DNA of 64,000 bases from Shewanella metallivivens (GCF_028750675.1 NZ_JAQQPZ010000002.1:373800-437799); one strand, 5' to 3'; positions 16,920-27,298 are shown, numbered from the stretch's first letter. Made by a program: numbers and translations. Notes: a model not told the origin generated them from the letters alone.

Positions 16920-17777
16920 GTGGGTTTGGCAGATAACATAGCATTAGTCATCGATTTTCTTTTTGAGCATAAATTGTTTTTCACGGCGCTAATCATCGTC
17001 ATTATTTCATTGATTAAACACGTCATTATTACGGCAATCCGGGGTGATGTTGCATTTTTGTCTGATGTGCAGCGTAAATGGATGTCTCGGACTAAAAATG
17101 GCGTTTTTGTACTCACCATTTTGATATTGTTTTTATTGTGGCAAACCGAGGTAAGCAAATTTGCATTATCAGTTACAGCCATTGCCATTGCCTTTGTGAT
17201 TGCTTCTAAAGAAATCATTCTGTGTTTTACTGGTTCGATTCAGCGCGCCAGTTCACGTTCGTTTGTCATTGGTGATTGGATTGAGGTGGGCAATATTTAT
17301 GGTCAGGTGATTGAGCACAACCTAATGGCGACTGTCATTCAAGAAATTGATCTACAAAATGGCCAATATCATTTCACGGGTAAAACCGCGACATTACCTA
17401 ACAGCATGTTTTTTACCTATGCTGTTAAAAACCATAACTTTTTGAAGCGTTACGTTTATCACCATATTACGATCACCGTAGCCAAATTTGACAACTTGTA
17501 CCCGTTATTTCCGGCGTTAACCAAACAAATTGAACACTATTGTGAAGACTTTATTGAAGTTGCTAAACGCTATAACGGCGTGATTGAAAAGCATGCTGGC
17601 GTCGATTTACCAGGAAGTGAACCGCATATCCACGTGACCAGTGGTGCCACTGGTGAGCAAAATGTACATATTATGATATTTTGTCCAACCGAGCGGGCGA
17701 TCGAATTAGATAACTTAATCCGCCAAGATTTTATGCAAGCCTACCAACAGCGCTTTGGGCAACAAACCCAACAGTAA
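16920..17777 (+). CDS. Mechanosensitive channel MscS-family membrane protein
   Basis: This 285-residue protein has about three N-terminal membrane spans (LFFTALIIVIISLI, FVLTILILFLLW, FALSVTAIAIAFVIASKEIIL), then a cytosolic beta-domain beginning FVIGDWIEVGNIYGQVIEHNLM and TLPNSMFFTYAVKNHN, the signature of MscS-type channels (GDxVxxG...V..I.....T.P NS). It probably releases solutes on osmotic downshock. The start codon is uncertain: GTG at 16920 or TTG at 16926, with AGGG as the only Shine-Dalgarno candidate and better spaced for the TTG. It is transcribed divergently from the hydrogenase operon. Confidence 0.85.
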   Translation: MGLADNIALVIDFLFEHKLFFTALIIVIISLIKHVIITAIRGDVAFLSDVQRKWMSRTKNGVFVLTILILFLLWQTEVSKFALSVTAIAIAFVIASKEIILCFTGSIQRASSRSFVIGDWIEVGNIYGQVIEHNLMATVIQEIDLQNGQYHFTGKTATLPNSMFFTYAVKNHNFLKRYVYHHITITVAKFDNLYPLFPALTKQIEHYCEDFIEVAKRYNGVIEKHAGVDLPGSEPHIHVTSGATGEQNVHIMIFCPTERAIELDNLIRQDFMQAYQQRFGQQTQQ

Positions 17778-17799
17778 GGTAATAAGTGGCTTTACGTGC

Positions 17800-17834
17800 A
17801 TCGGCGAAGAGTGACACTTCGCCGATATTTTTAT
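17800..17834. terminator. Bidirectional terminator between convergent genes
   Basis: ATCGGCGAAG (17800-17809), 7-nt loop, CTTCGCCGAT (17817-17826) followed by ATTTTTAT on the + strand. Lies between the MscS gene and the convergent DMT exporter. Confidence 0.85.
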
Positions 17835-17836
17835 CT

Positions 17837-18739
17837 CTAAGGTTTTTGAGTGGCCACAACAGGTTGTGTTAAGGGGGACTTATGCTGAAATTTGATATAG
17901 ATAAACAATGAAAAAATGACTATCCCGCCTCCAATTAGCTTTTGAGTTTCAACCACTTCCCCTAGAAAACTAACAGATAAGATCAAGGTCCAAATAGGTT
18001 CAAGAAGCATGATTAATGAAGCTTTTTCAATCTTAACGCTGAACTGTCCTAGGGTTTGAGATAAGTAGCGAATACACGTCGCAACAAATGTCGATACCGC
18101 AAACCAAAACAAAATGTGGCTATTTAAATGCACACTTTCAGGGCTCATAATCAGCATAACAATAAGACCGACACTGCCTATCATAAACAATTGCACACAA
18201 ATGGAGGTTAGTGGCTTAACGCTGTTTAACACCTGTTTGTTGAGCACAAAATGCAGCGATAACAGCACCGACGACAATAAGAAAAACCATTGGCTTGTTT
18301 CAATAATCCAACCATCGGTTAAGGTCAGCAACATAATCCCAATACATGTGACCGGTAGCGTAAGCCAAAAAATACGTGGTGGACTGATTTTATACAGCAG
18401 CCATGAAATAAACGGCGCAATGATCATCGCTAGGCTCATAATAAATGCACCTACTGACAAGGTATTAGAGATAGAAATCGCATAAACCCACACCTCAATA
18501 GAGGCTGCCAATACTAAACCCACAGTACAAAGCGACAAAACCTGTTTAAACCTTAAGGCAAAAACTTGCTTAAAACAAAACGGTAATAAAATAATGCTGG
18601 CCAGTAAAAATCGGGCGGTAACAAAGGTTTCGCCAGGTACTTCTAAAATCACTAACTTTGAGGCTATCCAGCCTATACCGGCCAAAATAGTGGACAGTAA
18701 AATCAATAATTCACCACGGTATGATTGTGTGTTAATCAA
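17837..18739 (-). CDS. EamA/DMT-superfamily transporter
   Basis: A 300-residue inner-membrane protein with about ten hydrophobic helices in two EamA halves. The first half starts LLILLSTILAGIGWIASKLVI and continues GETFVTARFLLASIILLPF. The second includes SLHFVLNKQVLNSVKPLTS and ends IMLLEPIWTLILSVSFLGEVV plus LIGGGIVIFSLFIYIKF, the usual EamA C-terminal pattern. Substrate is not predictable; the family exports amino acids and other metabolites. It is a single gene, and GTAG-type upstream sequence gives no regulatory clue. Confidence 0.88.
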   Translation of the reverse strand: MINTQSYRGELLILLSTILAGIGWIASKLVILEVPGETFVTARFLLASIILLPFCFKQVFALRFKQVLSLCTVGLVLAASIEVWVYAISISNTLSVGAFIMSLAMIIAPFISWLLYKISPPRIFWLTLPVTCIGIMLLTLTDGWIIETSQWFFLLSSVLLSLHFVLNKQVLNSVKPLTSICVQLFMIGSVGLIVMLIMSPESVHLNSHILFWFAVSTFVATCIRYLSQTLGQFSVKIEKASLIMLLEPIWTLILSVSFLGEVVETQKLIGGGIVIFSLFIYIKFQHKSPLTQPVVATQKP

Positions 18740-18811
18740 AGTAGGACTTCCAAATTGATGACAGGGTGATGAGGAGTGTCAAATACTAACAAAAATAAGA
18801 GGTCGCTAAAA

Positions 18812-18838
18812 TAAAAAAGCGACTCATCAGAGCCGCTT
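18812..18838 (-). terminator. Terminator after Old Yellow Enzyme gene (minus strand)
   Basis: Read on the minus strand: AAGCGGCTC, loop TGAT, GAGTCGCTT (one A/C mismatch) followed by TTTTATTTT. Confidence 0.75.
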
Positions 18839-18924
18839 CTTGACTTAATTTACAATGTTAATAAGTGATTAACGATATTGATTTTTAAAGCAATTGATTC
18901 AAGCAATCAATTGAACATGCTTAA

Positions 18925-20025
18925 CTAGCTTGCACTGTATTCTGGGTAATCAGTTAGGCCTTTTTCTGCGCCGCCAAATAATGTCTCAGGTGTATGCGAC
19001 GTTAAAGGGTAACCGTGTTTAATGCGATTAGGTAAATCTGGGTTTGATATAAACGGGCGACCAAAACCAATCATATCAGCGAGTCCCGCTTCAATGGTTT
19101 GCGCAGCCGTTTGTGCGTTATATCGACCCGCATAAATTAATATGCCTTTATATGCCGCTCTCACAGATTCTTTAAAGCCTTTTGGGGTTTCTGGCGCATC
19201 ATCCCAATCGACTTCAGCAAAATGAATATAAACCACATTGAGTTTATTCAATAATTTAGCCGCCGCGACATAGGTTTCAACAGGGGTGGCATCAACAGTA
19301 CCATTGAGTGAGGTAAACGGGGCTAGGCGCACGCCAACTCGTTCAGCGCCAATGGCTTCAGATACCGCCGCCACCACCTCAGCAAGAAAACGCAGGCGAT
19401 TTTCAATATTGCCGCCATATTCATCAGTACGGTTATTGGCATTTGAGTCAATAAACTGATTAATTAAATAGCCGTTTGCAGCATGTAATTCAATGCCATC
19501 AAAACCTGCTTCTATGGCATTCAACGCAGCTTGGCGGTATTGATCGACTACATGGTCAATATCAGTTTTTGTCATTGCGCGAGGCATCACTACATCAACA
19601 AAACCGGGTGCATTTGAGCCATCATCCACAAATACTTTTACATTTTCAGCTTTAAGGGCAGAGGATGAAATGGGCTGTTCGCCATTAATGTTATCGGGGT
19701 GAGTCACACGGCCAACATGCCAAAGCTGGGCAAAAATGGTGCCGTTGTTAGCATGCACAGCATCAGTGACTTTTTTCCAGCCAGCAATTTGCGCCGCACT
19801 GTAAATACCTGGTGTCCAGGCATAACCTTGGCCCATGGCTGAAATTTGTGTACCTTCTGCAACAATAAGGCCTGCAGAAGCTCGTTGGGCATAATATGTG
19901 GCCATTATGTCGTTGGCTTCGTTGCCCGGTTGTGTGGCACGCGAACGGGTCATTGGCGGCATCACAATACGGTTTTTCAAGCTTAAATGACCCAGTTCAA
20001 TGGGTTGAAATAATGCATCTGACAT
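18925..20025 (-). CDS. Old Yellow Enzyme family alkene reductase (NemA-like)
   Basis: An FMN-dependent ene-reductase of 366 residues that reduces activated C=C bonds, nitro compounds or similar electrophiles with NAD(P)H. Diagnostic residues are Thr26 in PPMTRSR, Gln100 in FAQLWHVGR, and the His181/Asn184/Tyr186 triad in ELHAANGYLINQF. GFGRPFISNPDLPNRI near the C-terminus binds the FMN phosphate. The sequence is very close to the first half of the double OYE at 41714-43909, which suggests duplication of an ancestral gene. It stands alone on its strand. No repressor gene (NemR type) is adjacent. Confidence 0.93.
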   Translation of the reverse strand: MSDALFQPIELGHLSLKNRIVMPPMTRSRATQPGNEANDIMATYYAQRASAGLIVAEGTQISAMGQGYAWTPGIYSAAQIAGWKKVTDAVHANNGTIFAQLWHVGRVTHPDNINGEQPISSSALKAENVKVFVDDGSNAPGFVDVVMPRAMTKTDIDHVVDQYRQAALNAIEAGFDGIELHAANGYLINQFIDSNANNRTDEYGGNIENRLRFLAEVVAAVSEAIGAERVGVRLAPFTSLNGTVDATPVETYVAAAKLLNKLNVVYIHFAEVDWDDAPETPKGFKESVRAAYKGILIYAGRYNAQTAAQTIEAGLADMIGFGRPFISNPDLPNRIKHGYPLTSHTPETLFGGAEKGLTDYPEYSAS

Positions 20026-20302
20026 TGGGTATTCCTTGCAAAGTAGTAGATTGAACTTGAATTAGTTAGATTGGGTCAATATCTGAAATGACATAAAAAG
20101 GGAATAAGGCTAAATGTATTTTTTCAGCGCATCAGCAAAATACAAACGAGCCTGACTGATGAAAGATGAATCACAATAGTGATATGTTACACCCACTGAA
20201 TGAAAGATTTAAATTATGATAAATTATCAATTTAATAATTTTTTGTTATCACTCTCAATCAATTAACGTAAGTGGGAGGTCAGGCTTAGATATTGATAAT
20301 CG

Positions 20303-21145
20303 CTATTCATCATCAATCACCATCGCTTCTTTAATTTCATCACTACTGAATCCCTTGCGTGACAAATAAGCATAAGCTTTCGATTTTTCTTTATAATCAG
20401 CTAAGTTATAACGCTTTTTGGCCAGCTCATTTTTGCAGCTTTGATAAAAATCGACGTCATCAGACAAACTGAGTTGATACACCGTTTCTTCAAAGTCAGT
20501 CACATCGATCAGCCGTTGTTTGAGTTCTTGTAAAATGAGGGTTTTACCTTTGCCTTTATTGAACAGCTTGATTATCTCTCGGGCTAAGTCGGCTTTGTCA
20601 GCTTTAATGGCCAATTTTGATCGCAAGGTATCACGTTGTGGATGTTGAGCTAACGCGTGGTCAATTTCGGCTCGCGAAAAACCTTTAGTGGTCATTTGCG
20701 AATAGACTTTTTCTTTGCTGGTGGCACCAAAGTGTTCAAATTTGCTTTGTAATTTGGCACTCGCCATGGCAAACGGATCAACATTTTGTGCATGCATAAC
20801 ATGCTCGATGGCGCTTTCGATGTCTGCCAGCGCAATACCGCGTTGTTGTAATTTACGTTTTATTGCACCCGAGCCAATCTCATTGCTAAACGCCAGTTCA
20901 CAATAGCGCACCGCGAAATCAACATCTTGTTTGAGATAACCGCCTTCAATTAACCTCGCCAATACGGTGTCAATCCATTGTTGGTTATCGGTTTTGCGTT
21001 CAAGCTTACTGCGGATTTCATCGATGGTGAAATCTTGCTGGCTTAAATGCCAATACGCACTGTTAAACACGTTATCAATGGTTTTGGCTTGTCGAAGTGG
21101 GGGGCGCTGCATAATCGTTTGTCGATTGATAGTGAATTTAGCCAC
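20303..21145 (-). CDS. RecX-family protein, oversized, not linked to recA
   Basis: This 280-residue protein is made of repeated three-helix RecX-like modules: FNSAYWHLSQQDFTIDEIRSKL, YLKQDVDFAVRYCELAFSNE with GAIKRKLQQRGI, then KVYSQMTTKGFSRAEI and AYLSRKGFSSDEIKEAM. RecX normally is ~150 residues, lies next to recA and inhibits RecA filaments. Here the protein is nearly twice that length with no recA nearby, so it may be a second RecX-type regulator. The start is GTG (GTGGCTAAATTC) without a strong Shine-Dalgarno, so the N-terminus is uncertain. The 277-nt gap behind it toward the OYE shows no gene. Confidence 0.8.
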   Translation of the reverse strand: MAKFTINRQTIMQRPPLRQAKTIDNVFNSAYWHLSQQDFTIDEIRSKLERKTDNQQWIDTVLARLIEGGYLKQDVDFAVRYCELAFSNEIGSGAIKRKLQQRGIALADIESAIEHVMHAQNVDPFAMASAKLQSKFEHFGATSKEKVYSQMTTKGFSRAEIDHALAQHPQRDTLRSKLAIKADKADLAREIIKLFNKGKGKTLILQELKQRLIDVTDFEETVYQLSLSDDVDFYQSCKNELAKKRYNLADYKEKSKAYAYLSRKGFSSDEIKEAMVIDDE

Positions 21146-21202
21146 ATTCTAGCAGAATGTGGCATAGGTTAGTTGTACATCAACTGCTCGTCTTATTCTT
21201 GT

Positions 21203-22405
21203 TTATGATGTTGTAAGATGATCAACAACAAAAGCCCTGTTTTTGGCCATAAACCACATGATGCTGGCTAACGCGCCAATGCTAAATTGAATAATTCCTA
21301 AACTGTGGATTAAATTATCTGGGTGTAATGTCACCAATGTCATCCCAATCGCACCGGCCATCATAGAACAAAACTGGATCACCGCTACCGCAGAACCAGT
21401 GTCACTAGTATGCTGCTCTAGCATTAAGTTAATACCCGGTACACGGGTGACAATGACCATTAATGTTGCCGGCGCGGCTAGGCAAGCAAACAGCCAGGGC
21501 GATAAGTGACCTAGGTTGTAAGTGAGTATGCCAATCAACATTAAAATCAAATAACACACACTAATAATGTTACTGACCTTAACTCGGTTAGATAATTTGA
21601 TATAAATGGTTGGGCCAAATGAGGCAAAAAAGGCATTAAAGGCGAACGCATAACTGAAGGTTTGTTCAGACAAACCAAAACCGTCGATATAAATGTATGA
21701 ACCGGCCGCTAAAAATGACATTAAGGTCATTGGTGGCAGAGTAAAAATCAACAGCAGCGAAATAAATCGAGGGTTATTTGACACCACTGCTAATCGGCCC
21801 CATGAACGCAATATCGAACCTGTATAACGTTTCGGTATGGTTTCACTAAACCCACAAGCAAGCACAGTCGAAAAAGCACCAAAAATAGCCAGTGCACTAA
21901 ACATCATATGCCACGAGCCTATTTTTAATAAAAATGCGCCCAGTACAGGGGCGATCATCGGTGCAATAATCACTAACGACATTATCGTCGCCATAATTTT
22001 TTCGCGCTCGCGGCCATTGTATAAGTCTTTTACGATGGCGGTGGCCACCACAGTGACAGCACTACCACCAAAAGCCTGTATAAGCCGAGCACCAATCAGC
22101 ATCTCAATATTGTTTGCCATTGCACACAACAAACTGGCCAGCACATAAATCCCTAAACCCAGTAACATAATGGGTTTACGGCCAAATTTTTCACTTAGTG
22201 GTCCCCAAAATAATAACCCCAGTGCATACGTGACAAAGTAAACACTGAGGGTCAGGTTAACCATGGTTTGCGTGGTATTCAGCATCTCAACCATCGTAGG
22301 TAAGGCCGGTAAATACAGATCGGTTGTTAACGGTGGAAATGCGCTGACAATCACCAAAAAGAACAATGTGCCAGATGAGCCTAACAAGGGTTGTTTAACG
22401 TTCAA
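21203..22405 (-). CDS. Bcr/CflA-family MFS multidrug efflux transporter
   Basis: A 400-residue, about twelve-span major facilitator. It shows the Bcr/CflA start FPPLTTDLYLPALPTM, then the MFS motif A GPLSEKFGRKPIMLLGL and the motif RLIQAFGGSAVTVVATAIVKDLY, typical of drug:H+ antiporter family 1. The translation starts at TTG, supported by GGAG eight nt upstream. It faces no efflux partner on its own strand, but a MacAB-NodT operon is divergent 330 nt away. The substrate is unknown. Confidence 0.9.
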   Translation of the reverse strand: MNVKQPLLGSSGTLFFLVIVSAFPPLTTDLYLPALPTMVEMLNTTQTMVNLTLSVYFVTYALGLLFWGPLSEKFGRKPIMLLGLGIYVLASLLCAMANNIEMLIGARLIQAFGGSAVTVVATAIVKDLYNGREREKIMATIMSLVIIAPMIAPVLGAFLLKIGSWHMMFSALAIFGAFSTVLACGFSETIPKRYTGSILRSWGRLAVVSNNPRFISLLLIFTLPPMTLMSFLAAGSYIYIDGFGLSEQTFSYAFAFNAFFASFGPTIYIKLSNRVKVSNIISVCYLILMLIGILTYNLGHLSPWLFACLAAPATLMVIVTRVPGINLMLEQHTSDTGSAVAVIQFCSMMAGAIGMTLVTLHPDNLIHSLGIIQFSIGALASIMWFMAKNRAFVVDHLTTS

Positions 22406-22738
22406 TCTTATACTCCAACTGATTGCAATTTATTCAAAACGATAACCATTTAAATTGACAATATATTTTATCTTATAGTGGGTTAAGGCAGGGTTAAGCT
22501 GAAGCATTTTTTTGGAAAACAACCATTAATTTTTATATTTCAAAACATATTGTTACATACCTATTTACATTCAATTACGTTGTGCAGACATAGTTTTACA
22601 ACACGCCATGTAAAATTATCTCATTAAAATAATGTGCTCAATGTCTAGTAGAGTAAACCTTGAGTATTTTTGATGTGTTCACGTTCAAAATGACTCAGTG
22701 TAATTAACCCATGCTATACCAGTGGATGTGTCTAAAAC
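22406..22738. promoter_or_regulatory. Divergent promoter region with palindrome upstream of macA-like gene
   Basis: No gene is seen. An inverted repeat TTTTACA (22594-22600), 8-nt spacer, TGTAAAA (22609-22615) lies ~125 nt upstream of the efflux operon and could be a regulator site. The regulator is not known. Confidence 0.35.
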
Positions 22739-23929
22739 ATGAAAAAACCCAGTAGAAAAAAGCTGATTATTGTCATCATTGCGATTGTGCTGATGGCCGC
22801 AGGAGGTGCTTATTATGTTGTTAATCCCGCCAGTCCAGCTCCTAGTTACGCCACTGAGGCGGTACGTCGTGGTAATATTGAAAACAGTGTGCTGGCAAAC
22901 GGCATGCTTCAAGCCTCAAAACTCGTTAGCGTGGGTGCGCAGGCGTCGGGGCAAATCATCAATTTACCCGTGACACTCGGGCAGCAGGTTAAACAAGGTG
23001 AGTTGATAGCTCAAATTGACAGCTTAACTCAGCAAAATACGCTTAAAGAAGCGCTTGCCTCCCTCAAAAGTAACCAAGCAGAATACCGAGCAAAACAAGC
23101 GCAAATCAACCAGGCTCAACAAGAGTTTGCTCGCCAACAAGTCATGCTAGCCGACAATGCCAGCTCAAAAGCCGATTTTGAAAGTGCACAAGCCTCGTTA
23201 TTAGTTTATCAAGCCGAACTCGACCAGTTAAAAGCTCAGCAAGAACAGGTCAAACTCAGTGTCGAAAGTGCACAACTTAATCTTGGCTACACCACAATTA
23301 AAGCACCCATGGACGGCATGGTGGTTTATACCGCAGTGACCGTGGGGCAAACCGTTAACTCATCACAATCCACCCCAACCATAGTGGAGTTAGCCGACCT
23401 AAGTAAAATGACGGTTAAAGCGCAAATATCAGAAGCCGATGTGATTAAGGTTAAACCCGGACAAGCGGTATATTTTACCATTTTGGGCCAGCCACAAAAA
23501 CGATTCAATGCAACTCTGCGCGCCATTGAACCCGGGCCGACCATTATGGATGGCGACGACAGTAACATGACCTCAAGTGATACCGACGCTATTTATTATA
23601 ATGGCCTGTTTGATGTCGAAAACCCTGACGGTATTTTGCGGATCGGTATGACCGCGCAAGTCTCTATTGTGCTTAATCAAGCCGAAAACGTTATCTTGGT
23701 GCCATCGCAAGTGTTGCAACGTAATCCTGGGCCAAGGCCCAGCTTTAGCGTACCTGTGTTAGTGAATGATAAAATTGAATATCGCAATGTCAGTGTTGGG
23801 ATTAACAATAAAGTGAATGCCGAAATTACTGAAGGACTGCAAGAAGGCGATCAAATCGTGCTCGGCGCGCCATCATCGGATACCTTTAGTAACAAAAGAG
23901 GCAATCGCCGCCCACCGATGGGATTTTAA
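22739..23929 (+). CDS. MacA-like periplasmic adaptor of tripartite ABC efflux pump
   Basis: A 396-residue membrane-fusion protein: N-terminal anchor helix (KKLIIVIIAIVLMAAGGAYYV), barrel-sandwich/lipoyl half-motifs (GAQASGQIINLPVTLGQQVKQGELIAQID and LNLGYTTIKAPMDGMVV), a coiled-coil hairpin between them (about residues 95-180, rich in Ala/Gln/Lys), and a beta-barrel with membrane-proximal domain containing VLVPSQVLQ. It links the MacB-like ABC protein, whose ATG is 3 nt after its stop, to the outer-membrane NodT protein. Substrates of such pumps include macrolides, peptides and haem precursors; this one is undetermined. Confidence 0.9.
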   Translation: MKKPSRKKLIIVIIAIVLMAAGGAYYVVNPASPAPSYATEAVRRGNIENSVLANGMLQASKLVSVGAQASGQIINLPVTLGQQVKQGELIAQIDSLTQQNTLKEALASLKSNQAEYRAKQAQINQAQQEFARQQVMLADNASSKADFESAQASLLVYQAELDQLKAQQEQVKLSVESAQLNLGYTTIKAPMDGMVVYTAVTVGQTVNSSQSTPTIVELADLSKMTVKAQISEADVIKVKPGQAVYFTILGQPQKRFNATLRAIEPGPTIMDGDDSNMTSSDTDAIYYNGLFDVENPDGILRIGMTAQVSIVLNQAENVILVPSQVLQRNPGPRPSFSVPVLVNDKIEYRNVSVGINNKVNAEITEGLQEGDQIVLGAPSSDTFSNKRGNRRPPMGF

Positions 23930-23932
23930 GTC

Positions 23933-25876
23933 ATGAATGAACCTTCTTTACTTAATATCAGTGGTGTTTATCGCTCTTTTAGTGCTGGCGAGCAGCAACT
24001 TACAGTATTAAAAGACATTCACCTCAACATTAAGCGTGGCGAAATGGTGGCGATTGTTGGCGCTTCAGGCTCGGGCAAATCCACCTTAATGAACATTTTA
24101 GGCTGCCTAGACAAACCCTCTACAGGTCAATATTTCATTAATGGTCAAGACACCTCCACCATGGACGCTGACCAACTTGCGCAGTTACGCCGTGAACATT
24201 TTGGTTTTATTTTTCAACGTTATCATTTGTTGGGCGATCTTGATGCCGTGGGTAACGTTGAAATGCCAGCCATTTATGCCGGAAAAGATAAAAAACAGCG
24301 CACCGAACGCGCCCAACGTTTATTGTCTCGTTTAGGTCTTGCCGATCGGCTTGACCATAAACCCAGCCAACTCAGCGGCGGACAACAACAGCGTGTGAGT
24401 GTGGCGCGCGCACTGATGAATGGCGGCGATGTGATTTTAGCCGACGAGCCAACCGGCGCCCTTGATAGCCACAGCGGTAAAGAGATGATGAGCTTACTGC
24501 AAGAGCTGCATCAAGATGGTCACACCATTATTTTAGTCACCCATGACATGGATGTTGCCCACTTTGCCGATCGCATTATTGAGCTTAAAGACGGTGTCAT
24601 CATACGTGATGTCATTAACGCACAGCCAACAGCACAACAAACATTGCCACAGGTGAGTACGGCCAGTACCTCATGGTTAAACTGGGACCGTTATATCGAA
24701 GCATTTAAAATGGCCTTGCTTGCCATGTTATCGCATCGGTTACGCACCTTTTTAACCATGCTCGGCATCATTATTGGTATTGCCTCTGTGGTGTCAGTGG
24801 TAGCGCTTGGTGAAGGCTCGCAGCAATCTGTGCTAGAAAACATCAGCTCCATGGGAACCAACACCATTGATGTGCGATCTGGCACAGGCTTTGGCGACAG
24901 ACGCTCGGCTAGAATACGCACCTTAACGGCGCAAGACAGCGAATCACTCAAAGTGTTGCCCTATGTCGACAGTGTGACACCTTCTATTAGTAGCGCTGGC
25001 ACCATTCGCTATGGTAACCAGGCGGTATCAGCCAGTTTCAGTGGTGTTGGCATCGATTACTTTAGGGTACGAGGCTACACATTAGCAGATGGCCAATATT
25101 GGGACGACGCCAGTGAGACAGACATGGCACAACAAGCGGTGATTGACGACAACACCCGCAAATCATTGTTTCCTGAGCGCACAGCGGTCGGCGAAGTGAT
25201 TTTTCTAGACGATTTACCCGTGCGAATTATTGGCGTAACCCAAGCCAAAGAAAGCGCGTTTGGTAACAGTGATTCACTGAATGTGTGGGTGCCTTACACC
25301 ACAGTGTCTGCCCGTATGGTCGGTCAGCGCTACCTCGACAGTATTACGGTGAGAATTGATCAATCGGTTTCAAGCAGCGCAGCAGAGCAAGGCATTATTG
25401 CACTACTAAAAATGCGCCACGGTACGGAAGACTTTTTTACCATTAACACTGACACCATTCGTCAAAGCATCGAAAAAACCACCCAAACCATGACACTATT
25501 GATCTCAGCCATTGCCATTATTTCGCTCATTGTGGGTGGCATTGGGGTGATGAACATTATGTTGGTGTCTGTTACCGAGCGTACCCGAGAAATCGGAGTG
25601 CGTATGGCGGTAGGGGCAAGGCAAGGGGATATATTACGCCAGTTTCTTATTGAGGCGGTGTTGGTGTGTTTGTGCGGCGGCGCCATTGGCATTGGCCTTG
25701 CGTACTTAATTGGCCAAATATTTGCCTTTAGCGGCGGGAGTTTTCAAATGATTTACTCTACAACTTCGATTGTTGCCGCATTTGCCTGTTCAACATTAAT
25801 TGGTATTTTGTTTGGCTTTTTACCGGCCCGTAATGCTGCACAGCTCGATCCCGTTGATGCATTAGCGAGAGAATAA
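23933..25876 (+). CDS. MacB-like ABC transporter ATPase/permease
   Basis: A 647-residue fusion with an N-terminal ATPase and a C-terminal four-span permease. Walker A is GASGSGKST (about residue 43), the Q-loop FQRYHLL, the signature [15 protein letters not shown], Walker [13 protein letters not shown] and the H-loop THD. The permease has the first span after [28 protein letters not shown], a periplasmic domain, then three spans including [21 protein letters not shown] and a terminal [19 protein letters not shown] motif. It drives substrate from the periplasm out through the MacA-like/NodT channel rather than pumping across the inner membrane. It is translationally close to both partners. Confidence 0.94.
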   Translation: MNEPSLLNISGVYRSFSAGEQQLTVLKDIHLNIKRGEMVAIVGASGSGKSTLMNILGCLDKPSTGQYFINGQDTSTMDADQLAQLRREHFGFIFQRYHLLGDLDAVGNVEMPAIYAGKDKKQRTERAQRLLSRLGLADRLDHKPSQLSGGQQQRVSVARALMNGGDVILADEPTGALDSHSGKEMMSLLQELHQDGHTIILVTHDMDVAHFADRIIELKDGVIIRDVINAQPTAQQTLPQVSTASTSWLNWDRYIEAFKMALLAMLSHRLRTFLTMLGIIIGIASVVSVVALGEGSQQSVLENISSMGTNTIDVRSGTGFGDRRSARIRTLTAQDSESLKVLPYVDSVTPSISSAGTIRYGNQAVSASFSGVGIDYFRVRGYTLADGQYWDDASETDMAQQAVIDDNTRKSLFPERTAVGEVIFLDDLPVRIIGVTQAKESAFGNSDSLNVWVPYTTVSARMVGQRYLDSITVRIDQSVSSSAAEQGIIALLKMRHGTEDFFTINTDTIRQSIEKTTQTMTLLISAIAIISLIVGGIGVMNIMLVSVTERTREIGVRMAVGARQGDILRQFLIEAVLVCLCGGAIGIGLAYLIGQIFAFSGGSFQMIYSTTSIVAAFACSTLIGILFGFLPARNAAQLDPVDALARE

Positions 25877-25878
25877 TA

Positions 25879-27276
25879 ATGATAACGCCAAGAGATACAT
25901 TCAAACTGTCTAGTATAGCCCTATGCCTAGTGCTTGTGAGCGCCTGTAGCAGTTTTACTCACACAGAATTTACCCCACCTGAGGTGACGATACCTGATAG
26001 CTGGCAAAGTGTTAGCGTCAATCAGCACGTTAAACTTGATCCCTGGTGGCAACGTTTTAATAACCCAGAGCTTAACCAGCTTATCGAGCAAGTGTTATTA
26101 ACCAATAACGATTTAGCGCTTGCCACGTTAACCTTACGCAGTGCAAGGCTACAAGCGGGGTTAACCGACACACAGCGCTACCCACAAATTAATGCCAGCG
26201 TGAATGGCGACAAAACCAAAAGTCTTGATGGCGGGGCAAGCGTAAGTGACTATGGCACTAACGTATCACTGAGTTACGAAGTGGATTTATGGGGCCGAGT
26301 TTCTGCCGACATGGACGCGGCTAAATGGGCCAGTTTAGCCAGCGAGCAAGACAGAGAAAGCACCGCCCAAAGTTTAGTGTCTACAACGGCAATATTGTAT
26401 TGGCAAATTGGCTACCTTAAACACAGCCTTACCCTAAGCCAAAAGAGTATTGATTATGCACAACAAACCTATGATCTTGCACAGCGTCAATATCGTTCAG
26501 GTGCCGTTTCGCAGCTCAATGTATTTGAAGCAAAACGCAGCCTAGCAGGGCAACAGGCAAGCCATAGCGAACTTGAGCAACAACTGGTTGAAGCGCAAAA
26601 TGCCTTAGCCATTTTGTTTAATCAGCCGCCAACTCAAATGGGCATTCACATTAAGCAGTTGCCAGACAGTGAATTGCCTAGCATTGCAGAAGGGATCCCA
26701 GCAGATGTGTTAATTCGCAGGCCCGATGTGAAATCGGCACTTTATCAACTTAAATCGGCTTATTCAGCAAAAGATGCCACCTTTGCGGGGTATTTACCCA
26801 CGTTGTCGCTGTCGGGGTCGTTGGGGACATCATCAACTGAGCTCAAAGAGTTATTACAAAATCCCATTGGTACGCTGGGAGCCAATTTACTCTTGCCCTT
26901 TGTGCAATGGAACGAGATGCAATTGTATAAAGCGCTGGCTACCGTTGAGGTTGAGTCTGCCGTTGTAACATACAGACAAACCTTATATAACGCTTTTAAA
27001 GAAGTGGATAACGCCATTTCTGCACGGCAGCATTATCAGTATCAAGCACAAAAGTTACGTGAACAATATGACGCCGCGACACAAGCAGAGCAGATTTATG
27101 CTAGCCAATACCGCAATGGCGCAGTGAGTATTCAAGACTGGTTAGATGCACAAGAAACCCAGCGAAGCGCCGAAGTCTTGCTGTTAGCCAACCGCTATAA
27201 TTTGTTTAGCGCCCAAGCGACCTTGTATCAAGCCCTTGGCGGCAGTGATATTGCGCCGCCAATCACCAATAACTGA
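25879..27276 (+). CDS. NodT/OprM-family outer-membrane efflux lipoprotein
   Basis: A 465-residue RND/ABC outer-membrane factor. A lipoprotein signal ends in LVSACSSF with Cys as the lipidated residue. Two repeated alpha-helical hairpins follow: WWQRFNNPELNQLIEQVLLTNNDLALA in the first half, and the second beginning ADVLIRRPDVKSALYQLKSAYSAKDATFAGYLPTLSLSGS (each quoted in part). It begins 2 nt after the MacB-like gene and completes a self-contained tripartite pump. A rho-independent terminator follows at 27352-27387. Confidence 0.92.
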   Translation: MITPRDTFKLSSIALCLVLVSACSSFTHTEFTPPEVTIPDSWQSVSVNQHVKLDPWWQRFNNPELNQLIEQVLLTNNDLALATLTLRSARLQAGLTDTQRYPQINASVNGDKTKSLDGGASVSDYGTNVSLSYEVDLWGRVSADMDAAKWASLASEQDRESTAQSLVSTTAILYWQIGYLKHSLTLSQKSIDYAQQTYDLAQRQYRSGAVSQLNVFEAKRSLAGQQASHSELEQQLVEAQNALAILFNQPPTQMGIHIKQLPDSELPSIAEGIPADVLIRRPDVKSALYQLKSAYSAKDATFAGYLPTLSLSGSLGTSSTELKELLQNPIGTLGANLLLPFVQWNEMQLYKALATVEVESAVVTYRQTLYNAFKEVDNAISARQHYQYQAQKLREQYDAATQAEQIYASQYRNGAVSIQDWLDAQETQRSAEVLLLANRYNLFSAQATLYQALGGSDIAPPITNN

Positions 27277-27298
27277 TGCTTTGGTGCAACGAATGCTT

